From Rosa chinensis (taxonomy: Eukaryota > Streptophyta > Magnoliopsida > Rosales > Rosaceae), in assembly GCF_002994745.2 (NCBI RefSeq), contig NC_037092.1, positions 12,329,501-12,393,500 of the forward strand: a stretch of DNA of 64,000 bases. Reading direction: 5' to 3'. Of the stretch, positions 44,371 to 55,719 are shown in pieces; position 1 is the stretch's first letter, and each line of letters opens with the position of its first letter. The translations under genes were made by a program, and so were the position numbers. The notes below the pieces were generated by a model that was not told the DNA's origin, did not search any database, and saw only the letters and a list, made by a program, of their open reading frames with translations.

Positions 44371-44770
44371 AGAGTGTGTTTGGATGAGGGAAAATATGAT
44401 GGAATTTAATTGAAAGTGAGGATTTCATAATTCCTACAAGCTAATTCCCTTGTTTGGCATTATCAAACTGGAAATTTTAAATTTCTCTGTGGAAAAAAAC
44501 AAAGGAATTCATCATTTAAATTCCCACCAAAATAGGTGTCATTTATGAATTCCTTTGCAGTATTCAATTTTCATTTCCAAAACAAGGTTTTTTCTATTTT
44601 ATTTTTTTATTTGTTTTAAACTTTTTTAATTTATTACACATTTGAAATCCTAAATGGTTACAACCAAACAACAGAAATTGCAATTAATGGAATTTTAGAT
44701 TGATGGAGTTAAAGATTCCATCATTTATAAATTCCTATGAATTTCATAATTTTCTCATCCAAACGCACCG
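44371..44770. mobile_element. MITE with 'gtgtttggatgag' ends
   Basis: 'gagtgtgtttggatgaggga' at the left and the complement of 'ttctcatccaaacgcaccg' at the right, with further pairing of 'ggaatt' blocks through the element. This end sequence is common in plant MITEs. No target duplication identified. Confidence 0.6.
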
Positions 44771-45647
44771 AATGTATACATGCATGTAAAGAAAAATTAT
44801 GTGAAGTTGACATTTTCATAAGTCTTTAGTACCGTGAATATTTATAATTAATCCCTAGATGAACTCATTGAACTGATATTATGGATGAGTGTTAAATGAT
44901 TAATTGATGTTGTAGTATTTTAGTTGTCTAATCGAACCACTTTTTTATTTTGGGTTTGTGAAAATTTCGGTCTCAACATTCATCACTAGCGGCAACCCAT
45001 TCTACAATTTGTGAAATAAAATATGGAAAAGCCTGAATAGAAATGTGGGTTAAAAGAGGGTTTGAGACATGCCTAGAGGGTTTGCTCTGCTAGGGTTGGG
45101 AGAGAGACGCCTCCGGCCTCTTTGTACCTTCCTCCATCATAGATGGAGTGCTGTTCCTGTACCGCTCTCGGTGTCGGTTATCTTGTGCACGACTCCTGTC
45201 GTGCCCATTGTTAGGTTGTGGTTCGCATCTCGTCCTGTGATAGTTTCTTCTTCTCAGATCCTCTCTGACCGGGCCGCCGATCGAAGGGGAAAAACCATGG
45301 CTGCGCTGCTTTCGTGGATCGGGTCTGCTCCGAGAGTCGGCCATCTTAGGCCAACTCGAGCATGACTCAAGTCACCGGCGTGCGGCCTTGGTTTGGCGGT
45401 GGTGTGGCTGAGTGAGGGGATCTGCCGGGTTTCGACCCAGTTTCTGGGTGCGTTTGATTTGCAATTGGAGTAGAACAGAGATTGGACTCTGAGCGGGATC
45501 CGCACTCCGACTGGTGGTATTGGTGGCGGAGATCGGCATCGAGTTGGTGGGGCTAGGACGTTCCTTCTCCGACAAAGGGCGGTGGAGCAGAAATCGAGGC
45601 CGTGGTCAAGGAAGGGATGGGTGCCAAGAAAGATTTTGGGTGCCCAA

Positions 45648-45822
45648 TGTTAGGGTTATAATAATTCTCTAGTCATACTGGTCTACAACTGTCCTCCACG
45701 TAGGCTATTTTCTCTCTCTATCCTAGCTACTATATATGCCTTGTCGGTGTGTACTTTGAACAATCAAGATTAATATCAGCTACTTTTCCTTCTTCGTTTT
45801 TACATTTTCTCTGGAGCTTTCA
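45648..45822 (+). repeat. 5' LTR of gag-only copia element
   Basis: tgttaggg..agctttca, with a TATA-like 'ctactatatatgcc'. Followed by tggtatcgagagcc (45823-45836), which resembles the initiator-tRNA primer site with one extra base. Confidence 0.92.
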
Positions 45823-46433
45823 TGGTATCGAGAGCCATGGCCGGTCACTATGGAGCCTCGTCGCTTCTCCGATCGTAGTTCCAGTGTTCCGATCGTCGTT
45901 CCGGTGTGGTCCTTGTCTCCGGTGATCGTTTCTCCGCACTTTGTCCTTCAAATTCAGCTAAGTTTGTTCCTTCTACTGGTTTGGTTTCAGTCTATGTTTT
46001 CGATAGTTGATTTCGTGGTTGTTCTTCATCATCGAAGCTACGGTTTTGGTTAATCGTTTGGTTATCTCATCACAGTTGTTCACATCTGGTTAATTGTTAC
46101 TTTCTTGAGCTTGGAACCCTAGATTTTGGGCATTTTGTCTACTCTCTGTGATTTGCTAGCTGATATATCACATCTTTTCCCTATGGCTATTAGTCTGAAA
46201 ATTGCTGAAAGTGCCTAGATCTGTGATTTGTGGTCATAAATATGGTGTTGCTGAAATTGAAGACTCAGAGTTGCTTCTCGTTTGTGCAAGAGCTAATTGA
46301 TATTCAGTTTATTACCTGTGTTCGATTTGGTCATTCCTTGAAGTTGTTCATCTTTGGCAACAGTTTCTGCTCTTCTAGTTACTTGAGCTCTCAGTTCATA
46401 CTCGGATTCATGCCTTATGGTCTAGTTGATTAA

Positions 46434-47801
46434 GTGCAGATAATTGGTGGCATATTTTTTGTGGTTGGAAGCAATAATAAAGCATTGATGACTCTTATCA
46501 CTGCCACTTTATCTAGTGAAGCATTATCTTTTGTGGTTGGAAGCAATAATTCATGTGAAGTATGGAGAAATTTAAGGGTGAGATGTGGTGTCTCTTCTAG
46601 AACAGCTGCTATGCAACTCCAAACAAAACTATACACAATCCAGAAAGGTAATGATACTATAGATAAGTATTTTCAGTGTATCAAGGAAATTACTGATCAA
46701 TTAGCTTCTGTTGGCATTCATATTCCCGAGGAAGAGATTATTATCACTGCTGTCAATGGCCTTCCCTTTGAGTACCTAACTTTCAAAATCGTAATCAAAG
46801 CTCATATTCCGACTATGACAATGATTAAATTTCGTTCTCTTTTACTTGATGAGGAGTCTACTATGGATCAATCTATGAAGACTATGCAGAATGGAATGCC
46901 TACTAGTACTCCAGTTCTAAATCAAAGAATGCAATGGAATGGTGATGATATTGGTAGTATGGTGTCTCCTGCTGTTTTTGTCGCTCAAAATGGAGGGGGA
47001 AGTCACATGTTCTACAATGGAGGGATGCAGCAACATAATTTGAGCATTGGAACAAATGGTTACTATTCCAATCATCAGCAACTTGCTTCAAACTACAAAG
47101 GGAATGTCTCACAGTATAATGGTATTGGCTTCTTCCTACAGCAACCTGTTGTTCAAAATCAACAAAATGGCGGAAACAAGAACTACAGTTCACATGGAGG
47201 TGTATCTCAATTACCTGACATTTCAAATCAAGATTTTGGTGGCTTCATTTGCAACAAACTTGGACATGATCACTTGGCATCTGTGAATAAATTTGATCAG
47301 GTCATGGGGGATTACAAGATAAGGGATGATCGAAAGGCACAAGCTAGTGTCCCTGTTGTTGATATCAGAGTTTCTAATCCCAGAGCAGCTTCTCCACATG
47401 CAACCGGTAATCCAAGAGAAGCAACCACTGTTCAAACTTCTGTTCCCAGAGCTTCTTCTACTCCTGCAAGCTATAATCCAAGCCAAGTAACTAGTGCTTC
47501 TGTTACTTCTGCATCGTCTGCAAAACAGGAACCACAACTTATTGATGAATTTGATCCGCGTGATTCTGTTTCGGGTGGACCTAATTCAAACAATGCTGCA
47601 ATGGACTTACTTGGTTCCCTGTTATCTGCCATTGTGCCGAGTGTATCTACTTCTACCACATTTGAAGGTGATGGCATTGTAAATTCTGCTCCAGTGACTA
47701 CATTTATGGCAACTCCTCCAGATACTACTATGTTGAACTGTAGGCATGCCTCTTATCCTCTAAAGCTATGCCAATCATTGCCACTCATTGCTCCTGGATG
47801 A
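46434..47801 (+). CDS. gag-like ORF of non-autonomous copia element
   Basis: Open for 455 codons from the base after a TAA (46431-46433); the first ATG lies near 46488, so translation would start inside the gag domain. The copia gag domain (UBN2 type) is recognisable: 'ALMTLITATLSSEALSFVV', 'SCEVWRNLRVRCG', 'MQLQTKLYTIQKG', 'INEYFQ'-like 'IDKYFQCIKEITDQL', 'VNGLPFEYLTFKIVI'. Then an Asn/Gln/Gly-rich stretch and a degenerate zinc knuckle (CNKLGHDHLA). The C-terminal 150 residues are Ser/Thr-rich and end NCRHASYPLKLCQSLPLIAP, an end shared with the minus-strand ORF at 62835-63998. The 5' part contains a duplicated 'tttgtggttggaagcaataa' (46,461 and 46,533), so the gag N-terminus is damaged. Confidence 0.7.
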   Translation: MQIIGGIFFVVGSNNKALMTLITATLSSEALSFVVGSNNSCEVWRNLRVRCGVSSRTAAMQLQTKLYTIQKGNDTIDKYFQCIKEITDQLASVGIHIPEEEIIITAVNGLPFEYLTFKIVIKAHIPTMTMIKFRSLLLDEESTMDQSMKTMQNGMPTSTPVLNQRMQWNGDDIGSMVSPAVFVAQNGGGSHMFYNGGMQQHNLSIGTNGYYSNHQQLASNYKGNVSQYNGIGFFLQQPVVQNQQNGGNKNYSSHGGVSQLPDISNQDFGGFICNKLGHDHLASVNKFDQVMGDYKIRDDRKAQASVPVVDIRVSNPRAASPHATGNPREATTVQTSVPRASSTPASYNPSQVTSASVTSASSAKQEPQLIDEFDPRDSVSGGPNSNNAAMDLLGSLLSAIVPSVSTSTTFEGDGIVNSAPVTTFMATPPDTTMLNCRHASYPLKLCQSLPLIAPG

Positions 47802-47861
47802 CACGCATCTAGCCTGATATCTTTCCAGCTTGATGCTCCAAATCTCCTACTTTGCATTGTG

Positions 47862-48134
47862 ATAATATTTCAGCTTTTGTCTCTTGCTACAAACCCAGTC
47901 TATCTCTCCAAACTCAAACATATTGAGGTTGATGTTCACTTTACTAGAAATCAAGTGAAAGCTGGATGTCTCAAGCTTCAGTTTGTCTCCTCCCATGATC
48001 AACTTGCAGACTTTTTTACGACAGGTCTCTGTGCACTTCAACATACCTTCTTTTGTTCGAACTTGATGTTACTCTCTGGACATCAAGTTGAGGAGGAGTG
48101 TGAAGGCTCTGCTGCGCCACTTGCTGCTACTTAA
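47862..48134 (+). pseudogene. copia RNase H C-terminal remnant
   Basis: LATNPVYLSKLKHIEVDVHF, TRNQVKAGCLKLQFVSSHDQLADFFT matches the usual end of copia RNase H ('KHIEVDxHFxRxxV', 'DQxADxxTK'). Shows that the element is an internal-deletion product of a full copia. Confidence 0.8.
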
Positions 48135-48216
48135 TGGAACTGCTACTTGTTACTTGTTTTCGCTCAACACTTTGTTCCAACTTGATGTTGCTTCCCCACA
48201 TCAAGTTGAGGCAGGA

Positions 48217-48391
48217 TGTTAGGGTTATAATAATTCTCTAGTCATACAGGTCTACAGCTGTCCTCCACGTAGGCTATTTTCTCTCTCTATCCTAGCTACT
48301 ATATATGCCTTGTCGGTGTGTACTTTGAACAATCAAGATTAATATCAGCTACTTTTCCTTCTTCGTTTTTACATATTCTCTGGAGCTTTCA
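48217..48391 (+). repeat. 3' LTR of gag-only copia element
   Basis: 175 bp, three differences by eye from the 5' LTR; preceded by the purine-rich 'ttgaggcagga'. Confidence 0.92.
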
Positions 48392-49213
48392 CCCAAAGGA
48401 GGTTGCGGGCATGGGCCTTTGCTCTGTTGAACAGCCCAAGTATGGCTTTGGGTTGGGTCTTCATTCTTGGGGCTTTGCAACTGGTGTATGAGCCCATTGC
48501 TGTTCGGGTTCGCATTTGGGATCCAGGAGACTTTTTATGGACCCTAGAGTGTTATGAATTTTGGATCTGCTTCTTTGGTTACTTAGGTAGGAGATTGATC
48601 TCTATTCGGTGTATTTTTTTGCATGGAGTAGGCAACGTTGGTCACACTACCGTCGGTTACCTTGATAGAAGGTTACCCTCTATTCGACGTATATATTTGC
48701 GTGGAAGTATGGTTGGCCATACTATTGGTATCGTTTTACATAGCCCGGATTATGTCCGGTGCTTCATCAAATGCTTAATTGCATCCCTTAATACCCTTAT
48801 TAGGTTTTATTTCCGATGCCTTGTTGCATCTAGTATTGTTCTTGTTATTTTATATTTTGATGTAGTTTCTACATCTATAAATTGTAATTTTTCTTATAAT
48901 TATTATTAATAAAGTGGTTGACTATTTCTCTCAAAAAAAAAAAAAAAAGTTGTCTAAGATTGATATTTAAACTTTACATACCAAATATCGTGACAGCAAT
49001 GTTTTATATGTTAAGATTAAAAAAAAAACGTACTATATTTGTAGCTAACGGGTAAGGTATGACATTTACTATATTATATGCTCAATTTCATTTCTAGGAT
49101 ATTTCATTGTACCAAAAGATTGTAATTTCATTTTCACATACAATGTAGCATGTGATTGTAAAAATTATGCACTGTGAATCAGTAATAGATCACTTCTATT
49201 CCTCTCCCATTCT

Positions 49214-50932
49214 CTACAGCGGTGGGATACTCTGTTCATGCTTGAAAAAATTCTGAGGATCAACAGCACTTTTCACACGTACCAATCTTTCAAAATTGCC
49301 TTTAAAATATGTTCTTCCATAAACTCTAGCATGCTCAATGCTGGTCTGGTTAAGCATATTGGAGCCTATGTCAAGATCCCTATAGTTATGCAAGACCTCT
49401 CTTGGGCTCTTGGACACGTACGGAGTCATACTTCCGTACAAATTTCTCGACAAGTTAAGGTACTTGTTGGTGCTCTCAATCCCTTTTTCCATCCAATACG
49501 TCCAGTACTGAATCATAAATAGGTTTCCTGCTCTGTGAGGGAATGGAGTTTCCGACTCGGAAATCTCATTCATTCTTCCACCATATGGGTTCCATTGCAT
49601 GTGCGTCGACTCGTATCGATTGATCATCTTCTCGAATATCGACTTCAAGACCTCTTTCGGAATTGGTTGTTTTACATAATCCGACTTCCCTTTGAAGAAG
49701 AATGGAGGTGGTTCCGTTGGTCTTTTTATTAGAGCCTTTATGGGAGTTCCAAATGCGTATTCGGAAAAGAATAAGGTGGATTCAATCCAACTCATTCGAA
49801 GCAATCTTTTTGCTCCAAACCCAATTCAGGGAAACTGTCACTTACCAAAGGAAGAAGGTTTTCCCGTTTTCCTAGATAGAGACCATTGAATACCACTTCC
49901 ACAGTCTTCTTTCCTGCTTCGGTAGTACTATTCTGGACTTTTGAAGTTGCTCTAACGAAGAGTTCTTTAGGTAGGTTAGGCGCAACGTATTGCCACCTGT
50001 TAGGATACTAATATCAATGAGATAAAAAATAATTAAACAAATTAATTCAAGCAACCAAAAATACAAGTAAGAATCAAATCTCCACTGTGTCAAAATAATG
50101 AGTACCTGTGAAGAACATCCGCAGCGCCTTGGTCCAGTGTCTTTGTAATTCTGAAAACAGTGACAACGGGTGGAACTTGAAGCAATTTGATCTTCCATGA
50201 AAGAATGACTCCAAAGCTTGCTCCACCACCTCCTCTAATGGCCCAAAATAGGTCTTCTCCCATGGATTTTCTATCAAGGATTGTACCATTCACATTGACT
50301 AGTCTAGCATCTACTATGTTGTCCACTGTAAGCCCAAATTTTCTCATAGTAGGACCGTACCCACCACCACTAAAAAGGCCACCGACACCAACACTTGGGC
50401 AAACTCCCCCAGGAAATGCATGAACTTTGCTTTTTTCTGCAATGCTATAGTATAGTTCTCCAACAATAGCTCCAGATCCAACCCAAGCACTTTCATCTGC
50501 GATGTTAACATCAATCTCTCGAAGGTAAAACATGTCAAGGACTATATAAGAGGTATTTGAAATGTATGATATGAAGGATAAGCCCTCGTAGTCGTGGCCA
50601 CCACTTCGGATTCTCATGTGTAAACCATGCTGTTTTGCACACATCACGGTTGCTTGGACATGGGATTCATGTTTGGCTGTTACAATGGCCAAAGGTTTTG
50701 GAGTTGTGGGTGTACAATGTCTGAGGTTTCTAATATATGATAACAGAACAGATTGAAAATAGGTGTTTTCTCGGGTGAAAATGGCTTCTGAAATTGGATA
50801 GGAGGAGTTTGAATATTTGGGAAGGCATTGGAAGAAGTCATTGAGAATTGGATTTGATGTTGCGCATGAGATTGATATTGAAAGGGAAAGGACTGAGAGT
50901 GTGAAGACTAGTGTTGAGCATGGTATCTTCAT
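49214..50932 (-). pseudogene. berberine bridge enzyme-like gene, one-base frameshift
   Basis: Exon 1 50106-50932, intron 49997-50105 (cacag/gtactc ... taacag/gtggc), exon 2 49214-49996. Together they would encode about 536 residues, as in the intact sister. ATG at 50930-50932; signal peptide MKIPCSTLVFTLSVLSLSISISCA. Flavin-linking motifs are intact: RSGGHDYEGLSF and GGVCPSVGVGGLFSGGGYG. Exon 2 reads WQYVAPNLPKELFVRA and continues to LGLEQKDCFE, where a TGA follows because one base is missing next to 'gaatgag' (about 49794-49799); the frame then resumes MSWIESTLFFSEYAFG and runs to the normal end (NYRDLDIG, EQSIPPL). Everything else is undamaged, so this is a very young pseudogene or an assembly error. 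Confidence 0.88.
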
Positions 50933-50984
50933 TATTTATGAAATTTTTATAATGCAATGTTGGTCTGTCTTCGACTTCTTGGCA

Positions 50985-50993
50985 CTATTTATA
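50985..50993 (-). promoter_or_regulatory. TATA box of the second BBE-like gene
   Basis: Minus strand tataaatag about 55 bases upstream of the ATG. Confidence 0.5.
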
Positions 50994-51398
50994 ATAACGT
51001 CAAACCAACCCGAATCCTTATTCATGCACATTCTACTTGCATCATATGCATTCTAAATATTTGGATTTAATGGTCTTTCTCCATTCGATGGATGCTCTCG
51101 TTTAATTTCAAACTTCCAATTTGGCATCATATGACCATTGAATCCAAATATTCAAGATAAATTACATGCCAGTAGAATAAGAAAATCTTTTCATGGTGGC
51201 GTCTTGAGTCTTGACCAAACTAAAAAGAGCCTATATTTTTTAATATCTTATGTCTCGGGATTCTTTTTTGGTAAAAATGTAAGTCCATCATTGAGGAAAA
51301 ACAAACTTGTCGAATGACGAATATGCTAGTAATTTAATAATTTTATATTGTAGAAGGAACAAGAAGTTCTTTGTTCATTCATCAAGGATTAAATAATA

Positions 51399-51580
51399 TT
51401 AGGCTTGCTCACCTAAGAGACAGTTTTTAAGGGACTGTAAGGGACAAGTGAATCTGACGGCTGAAAATAAATACACAGTTTTAAATTGTTATAACTTCTG
51501 CTTTTATATTTAATACATGTGGTTGAGATGCATTGTCCCTCACAGTTCCTTAAAAACTGTCACTTAGGTGAGCAGACCTT
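51399..51580. mobile_element. MULE-type MITE, 182 bp
   Basis: A perfect 9-bp duplication taaataata (51390-51398, 51581-51589). Inverted ends over about 45 bases: 'gctcacctaagagacagttttta' and the complement of 'taaaaactgtcacttaggtgagc'. No ORF. Confidence 0.85.
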
Positions 51581-51699
51581 TAAATAATACATTGAGCTAG
51601 CAATGCATATATGTAGTTTTGGTAGGATGAATTCCAATTTAGATATCAGTTAAAGGAGTAGTGTACACATTGGATGTATATTCAATGAGTCTTTCTAAA

Positions 51700-52720
51700 T
51701 GTACCCAGCAAATATCTAAGTATACGTACCCAGCATATTTTTCGCACCCAGTTAATTTCCAATAATACCCTTGTTTGTAATTAAACCCGACAAAACCTAT
51801 TACACTTAGCAAAACCTAAATTATTATTGAAGATAAACTCCACAAGTCCACAACAAATCCTTCGTTCTTCTCAAATGTTGATGAGGAATAAGTCTCAAAA
51901 AACAAGACTTCCATAGCTCCAGTTGTAGTTGTTGTAGTTGATGAGAACAAGTCCAACACCAAATCGTCTTGTGTAGGAATAGCATGGAGCAAAGACGATG
52001 AGATTGTTATTTTAGGCGATCTTATCTCATTTCAGGGAGACGCGAGAGAATATAAAGTAAGGATTTTTATACAATTCATAAAGAATCGCCTCAACCGTGG
52101 AGATTTGAACCAAGTAAAGGAGAAAGTAAGATCCCTTAAGAGAAATACAAGGGGATGCAGAATCAGACACTTTTTTTTTTTTTTGTGCTTTGAGACTTTC
52201 CAGAAGGAGCGTTCCCATGAGATAAAGGTATTGAAATTGTCCAAAGCATATTAGGTACGTACGTCATACTTAATTATCATATGTTGTCGCTGATGCATTA
52301 ACTAATAATTGTTTGTTAAGTAGCAGGGTATATTTGATGCTGCTGATGATGACAAATTAAGCAAGGGGAAGGAGCAGGAACAAGTGGAAACTGATGGCCA
52401 AACTATAGTAGTGCAATTGGCCGACAATGAGAAGATGAATGCTGATGATCAGAGCAAGTCGAAGATTAGTGGAATTCTTGAGTTTGGGACTGGTTATGCA
52501 TCCGTGTTAATTTAGAATCTCATAAGAACGAAGGATTTGCTGGGTATATTATTCTTCATTCTAATAAGGTTTTGCTGGGTGTAATGAGTTTTGTTTTGAA
52601 TTTAAAATAAGGGTATTATTGGAAACTTGTTAGGTGTAATTAGAAAATCTATGATTTTATTGGGTGTAAAAAATATGCTAGGTATACTTAGATATTTGTT
52701 GGGTACATTTAGAAATACTC
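51700..52720. mobile_element. TIR element with GeBP-like fragment (Pack-MULE-like)
   Basis: Left 'tttctaaatgtacccagcaaatatctaagtatac' pairs with the complement of right 'tatacttagatatttgttgggtacatttagaaa', and the pairing continues for about 120 bases ('agcatattttt', 'gcacccag'). No matching 9-bp duplication was found. The interior (51,850-52,520) has coding character. Confidence 0.6.
51888..52254 (+). pseudogene. GeBP/STOREKEEPER-like DNA-binding domain fragment
   Basis: A 122-codon open frame without its own ATG. It reads VGIAWSKDDEIVILGDLISF, then FIQFIKNRLNRGDLNQVKEK, VRSLKRN and, after a T run read as Phe residues, SHEIKVLKLSKAY. This follows the plant GeBP (GLABROUS1 enhancer-binding protein) family DNA-binding domain: W-S-x-x-DE-x-x-IL, 'F..fIK..L..d....Ql.eKvr.LKrk', then 'H....feLSK'. 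A 14-T run (52171-52184) inserted in the coding part argues for decay, though the frame stays open. Probably a captured exon. Confidence 0.5.
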
Positions 52721-52759
52721 GTAAATATTTGATTCAATGGTTGAAATTGAAATACTTAA

Positions 52760-53217
52760 AATATTTTCATTTAATATTAATTTATTAATTTAAATCTAAT
52801 GTTTTTTTTTTGAATAAATTTAAATCTAAATCTAATGTTTGGTGACCACAAATGTTGGTGATTAAGTGAACGTATTTTTCAGTGAGTTAAAATATCCTGA
52901 GACTGCATAGAAATTATTTGGATTTTGGAATATTCAAAATGATCTTATTCAACCTGTAAAAGAAGGTAACCGAGAGATTTTAGTTTAACCAGATCTATTA
53001 GGCAACAATAATTGTAATCTTGACCCGAAACTGGTTTGATTAAGTTGTCATATAAAATCACAGCTTCAGCGGCCACATTGATTGATCCCTGAAGCCTGGG
53101 TTGTTGCGATGTGGGTTGAGTTGAGCAATGTTGTACTATGTAATCGATCAAAGCTTTTCGGTATTTTCTTTTTGTTTGGTTTTAAAGTTTGATCTTAAAA
53201 TACTTCATATGTATATG
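52760..53217. other. intergenic, unassigned
   Basis: A minus-strand 68-codon frame (52945-53151) contains 'SINVAAEAVILYDNLIKP', which looks protein-like, but I cannot assign it. Otherwise AT-rich. Confidence 0.3.
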
Positions 53218-53228
53218 CATGCGGCAGA

Positions 53229-53381
53229 CTAGTTATGTCGGTGTTATGTTAGTGAGTTGTGAGCTGTTGGTAAGTTATAAATCCAACATTGTAAAGGTTA
53301 TGGATTCGATTCTCACTGGTATATGTAAGATGTAAGGGTGGGTGGGATAAGGTTTTTTTTTTTTTTTAATAAAAAAAAAAA
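53229..53381 (+). mobile_element. SINE-like element
   Basis: Flanked by catgcggcaga (53218-53228) and catgcagcaga (53382-53392), 10 of 11 identical. It contains a B-box-like ggattcgattc (about 53311), a T run and a terminal A run. About 150 bp, a normal plant SINE size. The A box is weak. Confidence 0.5.
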
Positions 53382-54288
53382 CATGCAGCAGATCAGTTCT
53401 AGGTGTTTTTCTGCCAATTTAAAAATGCCCAACCTCATTGTCTCTCTTAGAAACAACTCTGCTTTTCTTGGAGCGTTCTCGAACTAGTTGCGTTTGCTTG
53501 GAGGTTTGCGTTTCACAATCCCATCTGGCGGTGCGTCTTTGGGACGTCATCGTTGGATGGGCAACTATGTTATATGAGTTCACCAGTGAGGGGCAATAGT
53601 GTAGTCGGCCAGAACAAGAGGCCACAAGCGTCGTCTGACACGATTCTAGAGAGGGTGTGTCAAGCACAACCTGTTTGACAGTACCTGATTAGAGCAGGAG
53701 CGACGAACGTGTGCAACGGTGGAGCAGCGGAGGTGGACGGGTGATCTTGGCCGCCAAACAAAATTAATGTTGCCAAGATGATCTTGGCCGCCAAACAAGA
53801 TTAATGTTGCATTTCCCCTAAGGGCAATGATATAGGGCCTCAATGAGGCCTAAGATTTGTGGCCTCAATCCTAGGTGTCAAGCCATGTTACCTATACACC
53901 TCACTAATTTGTCAAATATGTCATGTCATTTTTGAATAAAAAGACTATCTTATCATTTCAAAATCTAATGGCTCTAAATTATTTTAGCTTTCTTCTAGAA
54001 AAGATACATTATTTTATTCTTTTTCTTTTTCTTTTTTATTATATATATATAATTCGTCTAAAAAAATTTATATTTATATATTTTTGTGAATATATATAAA
54101 TATATATATTTATCTATAATTCGTCAATTATATATATATATATATGTTGTTGAATATATAACAGCTCTAAATTATTTTGACTTTCTTCTAAAAAAAATAT
54201 TGTTTGGTTTTTTTTCCTTTCTTTCTTTTTCATTATTTTGGATTTTTTTTTCATTATACATATTAAAAAAAAAGTATGGGTGTGTATG

Positions 54289-54297
<9 letters not shown>

Positions 54298-54339
<42 letters not shown>
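54298..54339. repeat. (TA)n microsatellite
   Basis: Long TA run after a short (GT)n. Similar runs lie at 54128-54145, 59757-59775 and 60293-60335, and a (CA)n at 59795-59811. Confidence 0.95.
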
Positions 54340-54341
<2 letters not shown>

Positions 54342-54769
54342 CGTCCAAAAAATTTATATATTTTGGATGGAGAATTAATGTGGTGTGTGTATATATATTA
54401 ATATCGTAATTATAATCCATGAAATCTGGTAAATTGAAGTAATATTTAAAGCTTTTAATAAATAAATTTAATAAAATTAATGGAAGATTAGTTACCTTAC
54501 ATTAACAAGTTAATTTGAAAAGTCAAAAATTAAATTGGATTCACAGAAATGGAAAGAAAATGTATTTAAATCTTAATTTTAACTCTTAAAATCTGGTGAT
54601 TGAAAACCTAGATATCTAAATTGATTGGGAAGTTGATATCTGAAAAGAAATTGCTTAATATGGAATACAATATATTGCACATGAGGAAATTAATTTTTGA
54701 AAGTGTACTTGTTTTGTTGATCCCAAATTTTTCAATAGACAATAATGATTTTTAAATGTGAATGATATC

Positions 54770-55714
54770 TTCTATTTTAGTGTAAATATGTCAGTAGAAA
54801 AAAGTTCCCAGTGAACTCTACTTGTTCATTATTAGCTACTTAGTACTTTTTTGTTCGTATAAGACATGTTAGTACTTAGCTGACTTTCAATTTCAACGTG
54901 AATGATATATGGCTTCAATTTTAGTGTGAATATGTTATTAGGGAAAGATTCCCCGTTGAACTTTACTATTGGCTACTTAGTGCTTACTTGTTCGTGCAAG
55001 ACACACTAGCTTATTTTAAGTTTTAATGGATGATGGCTTCTATTTCAGTGTGAATATGTCATTTGGGAAAGGTCTCAAGTAAACTTTACTAGCTCATTGT
55101 TAGCTACTTAGTACTTATTATTCGTGTAAGACATGCTAGCTAACTTTAGATTTCAGTATGGATGATGACTTCTATTTTAGTGTAATTATGTCATTAAGAA
55201 AAGGTCCCCAGTGAACTTTACTAGCTCATTATTGGCTACTTAGTACTTATTTGTTACTGCAAGACAATGTGGATGATGACTTCTATTTTAGTGTAATTAT
55301 GCCATTAGAAAAAGATCCTCAGTAAACTTGACCAGCTCATCATTGGCTACTTAATACTTACTTGTTCGTGCAAGACATGTTAGCTCTTTCAGTTTCAGTA
55401 GATGATGGCTTCTATTTAAGTGTGAATATGCCATTAGGTAAAGGTCTCTAGTGAACTCTACTAGCTCATCATTGGCTACTTAATACTTACTTGTTCGTGC
55501 AAGACATGTTAGTTCTTTCAGTTTCAGTAGATGATGGCTTCTATTTAAGTGTGAATATGTCATTAGGTAAAGGTCTCCAGTGAACTCTACTGGCTCGTCA
55601 TTGGATACTTAGTACTTATTTGTTACTGTAAGACATGTTAGCTGACTTTAAATTTCAGTGTGAATGATGATTTCTATTTCAGTGTAAATATGCCATTAGG
55701 GAAAAGTCCCCAGT
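54770..55714. repeat. ~120-145-bp tandem repeat in the MULE
   Basis: About eight diverged units, each with 'gatgatggcttctatttcagtg', 'atatgtcattagg', 'agtgaactttactagctcat', 'ggctacttagtacttatttg', 'ttcgtgcaagacatgttagct'. A further unit lies at 58,995-59,090 beyond the solo LTR and MITE, which landed inside the array. Non-coding. Confidence 0.85.
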
Positions 55715-55719
55715 AAACT

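Larger units (their letters stand above)
45648..48391 (+). mobile_element. gag-only copia derivative, recent insertion
   Basis: 5-bp duplication cccaa (45643-45647, 48392-48396). LTRs of 175 bp (45648-45822 and 48217-48391) differ at about three positions. Total 2.74 kb. It keeps a gag-like ORF and a scrap of RNase H; integrase and RT are gone. It should depend on an autonomous copia for movement. Inserted in a retroposon. Confidence 0.92.
45060..48947 (+). mobile_element. poly(A) retroposon interrupted by an LTR element
   Basis: GC-rich body (45,060-45,647) and, after the LTR element, the T-rich 3' part with 'aacagcccaag..gggttgggtc' and a tail 'tctctcaaaaaaaaaaaaaaaa' (48,930-48,948). 'agttgtctaa' occurs at 44922-44931 and 48948-48957 and could be its target duplication, but then the 5' end would differ from other copies. 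Confidence 0.5.

Noticed and set aside
48403..48909. 168-codon ORF, Leu/Ile/Arg-rich
   Set aside because: It lies in the 3' half of a poly(A) retroposon directly before its A-tail; no family and no start context.
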